Source: Zhengella sedimenti (GTDB taxonomy: Bacteria > Pseudomonadota > Alphaproteobacteria > Rhizobiales > Rhizobiaceae). Taken from it: a stretch of 64,000 nt of DNA. A program made the translations under genes and the position numbers. How positions within the stretch are numbered: position 1 is the stretch's first letter; the number at the start of each line of letters is the position of its first letter. Under the pieces are notes generated by a model, which was given only the letters and a program-made list of their open reading frames with translations, was not told where the DNA came from and searched no databases. The stretch lies in contig NZ_JBKFFP010000007.1 of the NCBI RefSeq assembly GCF_046506625.1, positions 141,663 to 205,662 on the forward strand, in the 5' to 3' direction. Positions 25,555 to 34,306 of this stretch are shown here, piece by piece.

Positions 25555-27219
25555 TCACACGCGCCGCATGTCGTAATTGCCGCGCTGGCCGGTGCCGTAG
25601 CGCTGCAGCGCGCCTTCCGGCCCGACGGCATTGGGACGCTGGAACACCCAGTTCTGCCAGGCGGTCAGGCGGCCGAAGATGCGCGTTTCCATCGTCTCCG
25701 GACCGGCGAAGCGCAGGTTCGCTTCCATCGCGGTCATCGCGTCGGGCGAAAAGGATGCGCGCTCCTCGAGGAAGATGCGCACCTCGTCCTCCCAGTCGAT
25801 GTCGTCGAAGGCAAAGGTGACGAGGCCGAGGTCGGAAGCCTCTTCGGCCTCCAGCGCCTCGCCCAGATGTTCCTTGGCGCCATCCACGCGCTCCGGTTCT
25901 CCCAGGAAGCGGGTCTGCAGCCGCGTCAGGTCGTTCGACATCGGATAGGGCCCGAAATTGGCATCCGTCAGGCGGATCGTGGCGATCGGGCGGTTGTCGC
26001 CCTCGAATTCGCCTTCGGCCATGTAGGACCGGTCGACGGCAAACAGGATCTCGGCAAGCGTGCCCGCGAAGCAGGAACCCGGCTCCACCAGCGCGACGAG
26101 CGAGCGCGACGTCAGGTCGAGACGCTTGAGCACGCGCTTCCAGTACAGCGCGATCTCGCGGGCGAACCAGTCGGAACCGGCATTGTCCAGCACCACCTTC
26201 TCGTGCGCCACGACCCGGTCCGGATCGCCCTGCGTGCGGATCACGAGTACGCCGATCTCCAATTCGTTGAGGCGCAGATGCAGGATCGCATCGTCCAGTT
26301 CACGCGCGCAGCGCAGCATCCAGCCATCCGCGCCCGCCGCGTGAAGCGCCGCAGCATCCGCCGGCGCGTCCTCTTGCGGACCGGAAATGGTCATTGTCGC
26401 CAAGCGCTTGTCACGGTCGATGGTCACTTCAACGGTGGAATAGGACAGCGAACCGTCCTCGTGGATCGTCCTGTCCAGCGGCGTGAGCTTGACGCCCTTG
26501 GCACCCGAGGGACGGTCGGACATGGCGGCAAACGCCCTTGCCCGCTCGGCCACCGCCTCGTCGAACTTGGAATTGGCGACCACCTCGTCCACCAGCCGCC
26601 AGTCCTTGGCCTTCTTGCCGCGCACGCCCTCCTCGATGGAGCAGAACACGTCGGCAAGGTCCCGCCGCACCTTGCGCTTGTCGGTCACGCGGGTCAGCCC
26701 GCCCGTGCCCGGCAGCACCGCCAGCAGCGGCACTTCCGGCAAGGCCACGGACGACGAACCGTCGTCGGTCAGGATGATGTGGTCGCAGGCCAGCGCCAGT
26801 TCATAGCCGCCGCCCGCGCAGGCGCCCTTGACCGCCGCGATATAGTACTGGCCGCTTTCGGCCCCTGCCGCCTCGAACGTGTTGCGCGTCTCGTTGGTGA
26901 ACTTGCAGAAATTCACCTTGTGCGCATGGGCGGCGCCGCCGAGCATGCGGATATTGGCGCCGGCGCAGAAAACGCGGTCCTTGCCCGACTGCATCACCAC
27001 GACCTTCACGTCCGGATGCTCGAAACGCAGACGCTGCACGGCATCGGCCAGTTCGATATCGACGCCAAGGTCATAGGAATTCAGCTTGAGCTGGTAACCC
27101 TCGAACAGGGTCGCATCCTCGTTGACGTCCATGATCAGGCGCGCGACATCGCCCTCGACCTCGATGCGCCAGTGCTTGTAGTTGTCCGGGTTGGTCTGGA
27201 AATCGATGATCCTGCTCAT
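25555..27219 (-). CDS. boxC: 2,3-epoxybenzoyl-CoA dihydrolase BoxC
   Basis: Opens the ring of 2,3-epoxybenzoyl-CoA with two waters to give 3,4-dehydroadipyl-CoA semialdehyde and formate. The 554-residue protein contains two crotonase-like halves; the first shows QSGKDRVFCAGANIRML and GACAGGGYELALACD (oxyanion-hole region), and the second shows VEPGSCFAGTLAEILFAVDR. The start at 27219 follows GGAGGG; an in-frame start at 27264 lies inside the TGCA operator and is rejected. First gene of the boxCBA operon, 40 bp downstream of a TGCA pair. The next enzyme, BoxD semialdehyde dehydrogenase, is not in this window. Confidence 0.95.
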   Translation of the reverse strand: MSRIIDFQTNPDNYKHWRIEVEGDVARLIMDVNEDATLFEGYQLKLNSYDLGVDIELADAVQRLRFEHPDVKVVVMQSGKDRVFCAGANIRMLGGAAHAHKVNFCKFTNETRNTFEAAGAESGQYYIAAVKGACAGGGYELALACDHIILTDDGSSSVALPEVPLLAVLPGTGGLTRVTDKRKVRRDLADVFCSIEEGVRGKKAKDWRLVDEVVANSKFDEAVAERARAFAAMSDRPSGAKGVKLTPLDRTIHEDGSLSYSTVEVTIDRDKRLATMTISGPQEDAPADAAALHAAGADGWMLRCARELDDAILHLRLNELEIGVLVIRTQGDPDRVVAHEKVVLDNAGSDWFAREIALYWKRVLKRLDLTSRSLVALVEPGSCFAGTLAEILFAVDRSYMAEGEFEGDNRPIATIRLTDANFGPYPMSNDLTRLQTRFLGEPERVDGAKEHLGEALEAEEASDLGLVTFAFDDIDWEDEVRIFLEERASFSPDAMTAMEANLRFAGPETMETRIFGRLTAWQNWVFQRPNAVGPEGALQRYGTGQRGNYDMRRV

Positions 27220-27259
27220 CGCGGCATCCCTCCGCTGTTCTGATTGATGGAGAGTATAG

Positions 27260-27273
27260 TGCACTTTACTGCA
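27260..27273 (-). promoter_or_regulatory. Predicted BoxR operator proximal to boxC
   Basis: TGCA-CTTTAC-TGCA on the plus strand: two TGCA at exactly 10-bp spacing, 40 bp upstream of the boxC start. The central six bases differ from the other sites (GTAAAG on the gene strand), so affinity may differ. Confidence 0.6.
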
Positions 27274-27364
27274 TAACTCTAGGCCTTAAATGAAGAATCT
27301 TTGCAATTTCCAATTTATATATGTATTTCAATGACTTAATTCATAATGGAAATGGCATTGCTAG

Positions 27365-27378
27365 TGCAATATAATGCA
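27365..27378 (+). promoter_or_regulatory. Predicted BoxR operator distal to boxC, facing marR
   Basis: TGCAATATAATGCA, again a TGCA pair at 10-bp spacing, embedding TATAAT (27370-27375). It lies 145 bp upstream of boxC and 134 bp upstream of marR, so it could act on either divergent promoter. The region 27280-27380 is markedly AT-rich for this genome. Confidence 0.62.
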
Positions 27379-27458
27379 TATTATACGGCTGCAAGGCGAT
27401 GAACGGACGCAGGACCGGCCCGTGCGCGGCCGGCACCCCCGGCGGTAAAGTTTGCCTA

Positions 27459-27480
27459 TGTTATAATCATGACCCATGAT
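27459..27480 (+). promoter_or_regulatory. marR promoter with palindromic operator
   Basis: TG-T-TATAAT (27459-27467) is an extended -10 for the plus strand; no -35 is evident, as expected for extended -10 promoters. Overlapping it, ATCATG-ACC-CATGAT (27466-27480) is a perfect inverted repeat, suited to a MarR dimer acting on its own gene. Confidence 0.55.
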
Positions 27481-27512
27481 TTATGGTCGTTCGCGGATGA
27501 AAGGACGACAGC

Positions 27513-27983
27513 ATGAAGCAGGAGACGATTCGCGCGCAGGCGGAACCGGCAAGCGTTGCGGACGCGGTGCCCCCGCTGGACACGATCATAGGCTACAAGC
27601 TTCGCCGTGCCCAGTTGGCGGTCTTTCAGGATTTCGCCGAGAGTTTTTCCAGGATGAAGCTGCGCCCGGCCGAATTTTCCGCCCTGGCGCTGATTGCCCG
27701 GCAACCGGGAAGCAAGCAATCGGAAATCGCCGAGGCTCTGGGAGTCAAGCCGGCCAACCTTGTCGCGTTGATGGACGGGCTGGAAAAGCGCGGCCTGGCC
27801 GAGCGGCGCAAGACCGATGCGGACCGCCGTTCCTATTCGCTTTACCTCACGGCCAAGGGCGAACGGTTCGTGATCGCGATGGCCGATGTCTGGCGCGATC
27901 ATGAAAACCGCATGATCGAGCGCCTCGGCGGTGAGGCAGAGAGCCGCCGCTTCATTGCGATGCTCGAAAGGGTCGCCGGCTGA
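27513..27983 (+). CDS. MarR family transcriptional regulator
   Basis: A 156-residue MarR-family winged-helix protein: recognition region SEIAEALGVKPANLVALMDGLEKRGL, then the wing ERRKTDADRRSYSLYLTAKG. It diverges from boxC and converges with the RND operon. Aromatic-acid MarR proteins often sense CoA thioesters or hydroxybenzoates, so it may add a second layer of control to box. Alternatively it controls the efflux genes. A palindrome in its own promoter suggests autoregulation. Ligand is not predictable from the sequence. Confidence 0.9.
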   Translation: MKQETIRAQAEPASVADAVPPLDTIIGYKLRRAQLAVFQDFAESFSRMKLRPAEFSALALIARQPGSKQSEIAEALGVKPANLVALMDGLEKRGLAERRKTDADRRSYSLYLTAKGERFVIAMADVWRDHENRMIERLGGEAESRRFIAMLERVAG

Positions 27984-28001
27984 GGAGGCCGCGCCTACTG
28001 G

Positions 28002-31000
28002 TCAGCCTGCTTCCGCCTCTGCCAGTTCGCGCTCGAGCCGCGCCTGTTCCGCCGCCTTGGGCGTGGAGAACCCCGCCAGCAGGAGATAGGCGACCGGCGT
28101 CACGAACAGTGTCGCGATGGTCGCAAGCCCCAATCCGCCGACGATCACCCATCCAAGGGCGATTCGCGCCTCCGCTCCCGCCCCGGACGCCAGGACCAGC
28201 GGCAGTCCGCCGAGCACGGTGGAAATCATCGTCATCATGACCGGGCGCAGCCGGCGCACCGCCGCCTGCCGTGCCGCTTCGGCCACGCTGGCGCCCCTGT
28301 CGCGCAACTGGTTCGCGAATTCCACGATCAGGATGCCGTTCTTGGCCATGATGCCAACCAGGAGGACGAGCCCGACCTGGGAATAGACGTTCAGGCTGGT
28401 TCCCGTCAGCGCCATGGCGAAGACCGCGCAGGCCAGCCCGAGCGGAACCGTCAGGATGATGATGAAGGCCGAGACGAAGCTCTCGAACTGGGCCGAGAGC
28501 ACCAGCAGGACCACCACGATGGCAAAGGCGAAGACCAGGCCGATGGAGCTGCTGGTTTCGTCGAGGGTGGCGGCCTCCGCGAGCGGCACCAGCCGGCCGC
28601 CCGGCGGCAGCAGCGGTGTCGCGATCTCGTTGAACCGCGCCATCGCGTCGGCGAGCGCGAATTCCGGCGAAAGGCTGGCGGTGATCGACACGGCGCGCAG
28701 TTTCTGCTCCCGGTCGAGCGATGGCGCAACCGGGCGCTCCTCAAGCGTCGAGATGGTCGACATCGGCACCGTTCGGCCATCGGACGTCTGGATGAAGATG
28801 TTTTCCAGGTCTGTGGGATCGTTGACCGGATTGGACGTCGACAGCAGCTTGATGTCGATGGCGCGATCATTCAGGAAGACCGAACCGATGGCCCGTCCGT
28901 CGAGCATGGACTGGATCACTGCCGCCAGCCCGGAAATGTCGACGCCAAGGTCGGAGGCACGCTCGCGGTCCACCTGGATCGACAATTGCGGCTGCGTCGT
29001 CTCGTAGGACAGCCGCACGCGCCCGAACCGCGGATCCTGCTCAAGTTGCTGCATCACCTTGTCGGCAGCCGCGGCCAGTTCGTCGTAGTTCTCGCCGGCG
29101 ATGGCCACCTGCAAACCGTTGCCCGCGCCGCGAATGCCCAGCGAATTGGGCTGGATGGCGAAGGCGCGCACGCCCACCACCTGCCCTGCCAGCCTGTTCA
29201 TTTCCGCCACGATCTCCTGCTGCGAACGCGTGCGCTCTTCCCAGGGCGCGAGCGTCAGCACGAGGAAGCCGCTATTGGCACGCCCGCCGCGCCCGGCGAT
29301 CGAGAAGATGTTGGTGACCTCGCCGGAGGCCCGGTAGGGCTCGGCCAGCGCCTCCAGCTTGCGGATCTGGCTGGCGGTGTAGTCGAGGCTCACGCCCTGC
29401 GGTGCCGAGACCGTGAAGATGACGATGGAGCGGTCTTCGGGCGGTGTCAGTTCCTGGCGCAAGGTGGTGAAGGTCGCTGTCGCGGCACCGGCCACGATCA
29501 CCGCCGCCACGATCACCACCAGCGGCGCCTTCAGGCACAACTCAAGCAGGCCGGCGTAGAGCCGTGTCATCATGGCGCCGAACCGGCCGACGAGACCAGG
29601 CTTCGCGTCGCTGTCGCTGGCGCGCGGCTGCCCCGTCAGGAAACGCGATGCCAGCATGGGGCACAGCGACAGCGCCACGACGGAAGACAGCATGACCGAG
29701 AGCGCCAGCGTGAAACCGAACTCGCGGAAAAGCCCGCCGGCCTTTCCCGGAAGGAAGGAAATCGGGATGAAGACCGCCGCCAGCGTCGCCGTGGTCGTGA
29801 TGACGGCGAAGAAGACCTCGCGCGTGCCGATCACCGCCGCCGCGCGCGCGGTCATGCCCTCGTTGCGCCGTGTGACGATGTTCTCCAGCACGACGATGGC
29901 GTCGTCCACCACCATGCCCGTCGCCAGCACCAGCGCCAGCAGCGTGAGGATGTTGACGGAAAAACCGGCCAGCCAGATACCCGCAACCGCGCCGATCAGC
30001 GCCACGGGGATGGTCAGCGCAGGCACCAGCGTGGCCCGCACGTTGAGCAGGAACAGGAAAATCACTGCGATAACGATGGCGATTGCCAGCGCCAGCGACG
30101 TGACAACCTCCCTGATGGCGCCCGAAATGAAGGTCGCGTCGTCGGAGGTGACCTTCACGGTCACCCCGTCGGGCAGGATGGTGCGGATTTCATCCACCGC
30201 CTTGCGCACGCCCTTCGAGATATCGAGCGTGTTCGACCCGGCCTGCCGCACGATGCCGAGCCCCACGCCATTGGCGCCGTTGGCTCGCAGCGAACTGTCG
30301 CCGGGATTGGGGCCGAGGGAGACACTGGCCACGTCGCCGATACGCACCCGGTCCTTGATGATGATGGCCTCGAATTCCTCCCTGGAGGCGACCGTCGCCG
30401 TCGCCCGCACGACAAGGTCCTGGCTAGCCGAAGTCAGCGAACCGGCGGGCGCATCGAAAGCCGCCGTCGAGAGCGCCCGCGCCAGGTCGGCCACCGTCAG
30501 GCCGCGGCTGGCGAGCCTCGTCTGGTCCACGTCGATGCGGAAGATCTCGTCGCGGTCGCCATAGACCTGGACATCGGCCACGCCCGGCACGGCGGTCAGG
30601 CGCTCCACGATGTCGTCCTCGACGAGCAGCGTCAGTTGCTGCACGGTCAGCCGGTCGGAGGTGACCGCGATGCGCATCACGGCCTGGGCATTGCCGTCCG
30701 CCTTCACGATGATCGGGTCGTCGGCATCGTCCGGCAGGTCGCGCGAGATGCGGTTGATCGCGTCGCGAAGGTCGGAGGCCGCTATGTCGAGATCGGTCTC
30801 TTCGGTAAATTCCACGGTGACGCTGGAGCGGCCGAAGGAGGAGGAGGACGAGATCGAGCGCACGCCCGGCACCCGCCCGGCAGCACCTTCGATCCGTGCT
30901 GTCAGTTCGCGGTCGATGGTTTCCGGCGCGGCGCCGGAAAAATCGGTGCGCACCGTGATGACAGGGCTATCGGTTTCCGGCAGTTCGCGGATCTCGGCTC

Positions 31001-31124
31001 CGTAGAGCGCCGCGAGCCCCGCGACGACGATGAGCAGGCTGACGACAATGGCAAGCACCGGCCGGCGCACGAACAGCGCCGCGATGTCATTGGCATTGCC
31101 CTTGTGCGGTCCGTCAGCTTGCAT
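28002..31124 (-). CDS. RND efflux permease (AcrB/MexF-like)
   Basis: A 1040-residue inner-membrane proton-driven efflux permease with the usual twelve hydrophobic segments and two large periplasmic loops. The TM4 proton-relay pair is visible in GMVVDDAIVVLEN. The first transmembrane helix is VRRPVLAIVVSLLIVVAGLAAL. Its start overlaps the adaptor gene by 11 nt. It forms a tripartite pump with the adaptor and an outer-membrane TolC-type channel, which is not encoded here. Substrates cannot be told from sequence. It ends 18 bp before the convergent marR stop. Confidence 0.95.
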   Translation of the reverse strand: MQADGPHKGNANDIAALFVRRPVLAIVVSLLIVVAGLAALYGAEIRELPETDSPVITVRTDFSGAAPETIDRELTARIEGAAGRVPGVRSISSSSSFGRSSVTVEFTEETDLDIAASDLRDAINRISRDLPDDADDPIIVKADGNAQAVMRIAVTSDRLTVQQLTLLVEDDIVERLTAVPGVADVQVYGDRDEIFRIDVDQTRLASRGLTVADLARALSTAAFDAPAGSLTSASQDLVVRATATVASREEFEAIIIKDRVRIGDVASVSLGPNPGDSSLRANGANGVGLGIVRQAGSNTLDISKGVRKAVDEIRTILPDGVTVKVTSDDATFISGAIREVVTSLALAIAIVIAVIFLFLLNVRATLVPALTIPVALIGAVAGIWLAGFSVNILTLLALVLATGMVVDDAIVVLENIVTRRNEGMTARAAAVIGTREVFFAVITTTATLAAVFIPISFLPGKAGGLFREFGFTLALSVMLSSVVALSLCPMLASRFLTGQPRASDSDAKPGLVGRFGAMMTRLYAGLLELCLKAPLVVIVAAVIVAGAATATFTTLRQELTPPEDRSIVIFTVSAPQGVSLDYTASQIRKLEALAEPYRASGEVTNIFSIAGRGGRANSGFLVLTLAPWEERTRSQQEIVAEMNRLAGQVVGVRAFAIQPNSLGIRGAGNGLQVAIAGENYDELAAAADKVMQQLEQDPRFGRVRLSYETTQPQLSIQVDRERASDLGVDISGLAAVIQSMLDGRAIGSVFLNDRAIDIKLLSTSNPVNDPTDLENIFIQTSDGRTVPMSTISTLEERPVAPSLDREQKLRAVSITASLSPEFALADAMARFNEIATPLLPPGGRLVPLAEAATLDETSSSIGLVFAFAIVVVLLVLSAQFESFVSAFIIILTVPLGLACAVFAMALTGTSLNVYSQVGLVLLVGIMAKNGILIVEFANQLRDRGASVAEAARQAAVRRLRPVMMTMISTVLGGLPLVLASGAGAEARIALGWVIVGGLGLATIATLFVTPVAYLLLAGFSTPKAAEQARLERELAEAEAG

Positions 31125-32310
31125 CGGACACCTGCGGGCGCGGCTGGTTTTCCCGGAAATTCTCGCCCTGGATACGGATGGCCGCGCCGGGCCTGAGCGA
31201 TTGCAGGCCTTCGGTTACCACGAGGTCACCCTCTTGCAGCGGTCCGTCCACGAGCACGCTGTCGCTGTTGCGCTGGATGATCGACACGGCCACCCGTTCG
31301 ACCTTTCCGTCGACGGCGCGCCAAACATGGGCGCCGGCCGAACTCCACTGGATGGCCAGCGGATCGACCGCCGGCCAGGTTTCGCCGGGCAGGCGCATTT
31401 CCACCCGGAACGACATTCCGGGCCGCAGCCTGTCCTGCGGATTCTGCACCATGGCGCGTACCTGGATCGTCCGGCTCGCCCTGTCGATTCGGCTGCCCGT
31501 TGCCTGCACCACGCCCTCGAAGGTCTCGCCGGGCAATGACACGGCATGGGCAGTCAGCGGTTGTCCGACGGCGATGATCGGGGCGAACCGTTCAGGCAGC
31601 CAGAAGTCGACGAGGATCGATGAGCGGTCGTCGAGCGTGGCGATCTCGGCCTGGGTGGTCACATAGTCGCCTTTTTCGACCGGAACCAGGCCAGCGCGGC
31701 CGGAGATCGGCGCAATGATGCTGCGCTTTTCGAGCTCGACCTGAGCATCGCGAAGTGCCAGTTCCGCCGAGTCCACCGCGTTGCGCGCGTCGTCCAGTTG
31801 CGTCTGCGACGTGGTGCGGCTCTCGAACAGCCGTTCCGCGCGCTGCAGGGCGTCGCGTGCCGTCTTCAGGGCAAGCTCGGCCCTGTCCCTGGCAATTTCC
31901 TCGCTGCTGGAATCGAGCTTCGCGATGACGGTGCCCGCCTCCACCTTCTGGCCGGCCTCTACATTGACCTCCGTCAGGACACCCGACGACAGCGGCACCA
32001 CGGTCACCGAGCGCAGGGCCTCGCCGTCGCCGATGGCCGTGATCCGGTCATTGATCCGCGCGGACGTAACAGGCTGTACCGAAACGAGGGCTTCACGGCT
32101 ACCAAAACCGCCGCGCCCTCCAGCACCGCCACCGCCACCGCCGCCATTTGCCTGCGCGGCCGGGTCTGAACCGGTCAGCAGCGCGATCGTGGACGCATCC
32201 AGCCCGAACCGCGCCAGTTGCTCGCCGGCACCTGGAACAAGGCGTGCGTAGGCAAAGCCGGCTATGGCCAGCAAGGCGATGGTAAGGAGAACCTGTTTCC
32301 AGAATGCCAT
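31114..32310 (-). CDS. RND efflux periplasmic adaptor subunit
   Basis: A membrane fusion protein of 398 residues. An uncleaved hydrophobic N-terminal helix (WKQVLLTIALLAIAGFAYA) is followed by a linker with an unusual glycine run (about residues 57-70), a split lipoyl domain, a coiled-coil hairpin of moderate length (about 140-200; SSEEIARDRAELALKTARDA, TSQTQLDDARNAVDSAELAL) and beta-barrel and membrane-proximal domains. The start at 32310 follows GGGAAGA; an ATG at 32343 is weaker. It couples the permease to the outer-membrane channel. Confidence 0.93.
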   Translation of the reverse strand: MAFWKQVLLTIALLAIAGFAYARLVPGAGEQLARFGLDASTIALLTGSDPAAQANGGGGGGGAGGRGGFGSREALVSVQPVTSARINDRITAIGDGEALRSVTVVPLSSGVLTEVNVEAGQKVEAGTVIAKLDSSSEEIARDRAELALKTARDALQRAERLFESRTTSQTQLDDARNAVDSAELALRDAQVELEKRSIIAPISGRAGLVPVEKGDYVTTQAEIATLDDRSSILVDFWLPERFAPIIAVGQPLTAHAVSLPGETFEGVVQATGSRIDRASRTIQVRAMVQNPQDRLRPGMSFRVEMRLPGETWPAVDPLAIQWSSAGAHVWRAVDGKVERVAVSIIQRNSDSVLVDGPLQEGDLVVTEGLQSLRPGAAIRIQGENFRENQPRPQVSDAS

Positions 32311-32393
32311 ATGGTCTTCCCGCTCGGCCGGCCGTCCCGGCACACGGCTCCAAGCCGATAGAACCGTTTATTTGGGCCGCAAAGCAATATCTG

Positions 32394-32407
32394 GCAAGTT
32401 AATTTGC
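32394..32407. promoter_or_regulatory. Candidate operator upstream of the RND operon
   Basis: GCAAGTTAATTTGC is a 14-bp inverted repeat with one mismatched pair, 84 bp upstream of the adaptor start in a short AT-rich region. TTGCCA (from 32397 down on the minus strand) could be a -35. Regulator unknown; the site does not match the marR palindrome. Confidence 0.3.
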
Positions 32408-32454
32408 TGTCATCAGGGCACCGGCCTTGCGACCACTGTGTTCACATCCTGCTT

Positions 32455-33192
32455 TCACAGGCCATCGGCCTGTCGGAAGGCCTCGACCGCCAGTTGCGCG
32501 ACAAGTCCCGTGTCGGCGGCCGGAGTCAGCACACGCGCTGGCGGAAATCCCGCTTCCGCAATGATCGCGTTCATGTCGTCCGCGCCATGCAGGCCCTGGC
32601 CGGCGAACAGGCTGACAATGGCCGCGTTACCGCCCAGGCCGCGAACCGCCGGCTCCACCAGGGGTTCCTCTTCCAGGAAGGCGCAGCGCACCGGTATGCC
32701 GAGGGCCGTTGCCAGGTGTCTGGCAAAGGCCTCCGTGGCGCGCCGCGAGCGGTCGTCCTTCGTCGAACCATGGGCAGCGACAAGGACAATTTCCGGCGCG
32801 CCGCCTTCCAGCCCGCGCAAACGTGCCGCGCAGGCCCGTGCGAAAGCCGGATCGGCGCCAAGTGCCGGAAGGATGCGGGCCGTCACGCCGGCCGAGGCAA
32901 GGCGCGAAGGCAGTTTTTCACGGACGAAAAAGCCCTCGCTCATGAAGACCGGGTAGACCCGGACGGGACAAGCGTCTGCGCCAGCCACAGCGCTTTCGAG
33001 CGCCGGCTCGCCCGACAGCACGCCACAGCGCACGGTTGCCTCGCCGCCGAGCAGTGCGGCGGCCTGCCGGCAGATCGAGCGCAGCCGGGCATTGTCACCC
33101 GCTCCGCCGCGTTCGCCGTGGGCGGCAAGCACGAGGAGCGGTTCACCGGCGGCAGGTGCTGCCTGCCCGCAAAAAGGACATGGTGCGGTCAT
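32455..33192 (-). CDS. CbiX/SirB-like chelatase domain protein
   Basis: A 245-residue protein made of two CbiX/SirB-like halves, each opening with a hydrophobic strand and AHG: LLVLAAHGERGG near the N-terminus and IVLVAAHGSTKDDRSRR in the middle. The family inserts cobalt or iron into sirohydrochlorin for cobalamin or sirohaem. A short N-terminal CPFCG could bind metal. It lies 63 bp after the idnD-type gene on the same strand and may be co-transcribed, though no functional link is obvious. No other tetrapyrrole genes are nearby, so the precise metal and role are open. Confidence 0.8.
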   Translation of the reverse strand: MTAPCPFCGQAAPAAGEPLLVLAAHGERGGAGDNARLRSICRQAAALLGGEATVRCGVLSGEPALESAVAGADACPVRVYPVFMSEGFFVREKLPSRLASAGVTARILPALGADPAFARACAARLRGLEGGAPEIVLVAAHGSTKDDRSRRATEAFARHLATALGIPVRCAFLEEEPLVEPAVRGLGGNAAIVSLFAGQGLHGADDMNAIIAEAGFPPARVLTPAADTGLVAQLAVEAFRQADGL

Positions 33193-33255
33193 GAGCCCAA
33201 TGGATCAGGTCGCGTTGTCCGCCGCAAGGCGTGCCGGGCCGTTCGGCCCTGCCGC

Positions 33256-34302
33256 TCAGGCGAAGGTGAGATGCACCTTCACCGACCGCGAACGGTCGCC
33301 GGCGGCCTCGAACGCCTCCAGCGCATGCTCCAGCGGGAAGCTGCCGGTGATGATCGGCTTGACATCGATGGCGCCGCTGTCGATGAGCCGCACCGCCTCG
33401 GCAAATTCCGGGTGGAAGCGATGCGTGCCCTTCAGGGCGATTTCCTTGGACACGACCAGGTTCAGCGGAATGGCGATGTCGCCGGTCACGCCGACCTGCA
33501 CGATGGTGCCCCTGGGCCGCACCGTGGTGATGGCGGTGCGCAGCGCCGCCGGCGCCGCCGAACATTCGAAGGCCACGTCGAAATGGCCCTTGTCGGCGGT
33601 AAAGCTCTCCATGGCCGCGCCGTCGCGCCCGACATTGACCGTCTGCGTCGCACCCATGCGCGCGGCCACCGCCAGCGTCGCGTCCTGCAGGTCGGTGACG
33701 ACCACCTCCGCGGCGCCGCGTTCGCGCGCCACCGCCGCGCACAAGGCGCCGATGGGGCCGGCGCCCGTCACCAGAACGCGGGCGCCTTGCAGGTCGACGG
33801 CCTGGTTGGCGGCATGCACGCATACGGCCAACGGCTCCGAACAGGCGGCCTCGGCGATGGACGTGCCTTCGCCGACCGTCTCGCATTGAACCGCTTCGGC
33901 GATGATGAGATCGCGGAAACCGCCCTGCTCGTGGGGAAAGCGCATGGCCGACCCGTAGAAGCGCATGTTCAGGCAATGGTTGAACTGCCCGGCATCGCAA
34001 TATTTGCAATGCCCGCAGGGCCGGCTGGGATTGAGCGCCACCCGGTCGCCGGGCTTCACGTTCGTCACGCCCTCGCCCACCGCCTTCACCGTTCCCGCCA
34101 CCTCGTGGCCGAGGATGATTGGTTCCTTGACACGGATCGGACCGAACCCGCCATCGTGGAAATAATGCAGGTCGGACCCGCAAATGCCGCCGGCGCCGAT
34201 GGCGACGAGCACCTGCCCCGGTCCGGGATCGCCGACCGTGTCGGTCTCGATGCGGATGTCGTGCTTGTCGTGAAGGCGGCAGACGCGTGTTTGCATGGAC
34301 AT
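33256..34302 (-). CDS. L-idonate 5-dehydrogenase family zinc alcohol dehydrogenase
   Basis: A 348-residue zinc medium-chain dehydrogenase. Catalytic-zinc elements GGICGSDLHYFHDGG and GHEVAG, structural-zinc cysteines (PCGHCKYCDAGQFNHC), and the Rossmann motif VTGAGPIGALCA are clear and pattern as L-idonate 5-dehydrogenase. The same family includes RspB-type L-gulonate 5-dehydrogenase, which makes D-fructuronate, the substrate that UxuB (encoded nearby) reduces. It starts four bases after the stop of the TRAP large-subunit gene, so transport and oxidation are co-expressed. Substrate (L-idonate versus L-gulonate) is not decided by sequence. Confidence 0.87.
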   Translation of the reverse strand: MSMQTRVCRLHDKHDIRIETDTVGDPGPGQVLVAIGAGGICGSDLHYFHDGGFGPIRVKEPIILGHEVAGTVKAVGEGVTNVKPGDRVALNPSRPCGHCKYCDAGQFNHCLNMRFYGSAMRFPHEQGGFRDLIIAEAVQCETVGEGTSIAEAACSEPLAVCVHAANQAVDLQGARVLVTGAGPIGALCAAVARERGAAEVVVTDLQDATLAVAARMGATQTVNVGRDGAAMESFTADKGHFDVAFECSAAPAALRTAITTVRPRGTIVQVGVTGDIAIPLNLVVSKEIALKGTHRFHPEFAEAVRLIDSGAIDVKPIITGSFPLEHALEAFEAAGDRSRSVKVHLTFA

Positions 34303-34306
34303 GATC

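Noticed and set aside
28986..31196. A 736-codon plus-strand open frame opposite the RND permease
   Set aside because: Antisense shadow, rich in His, Arg and Gly, with no ribosome site or domain.
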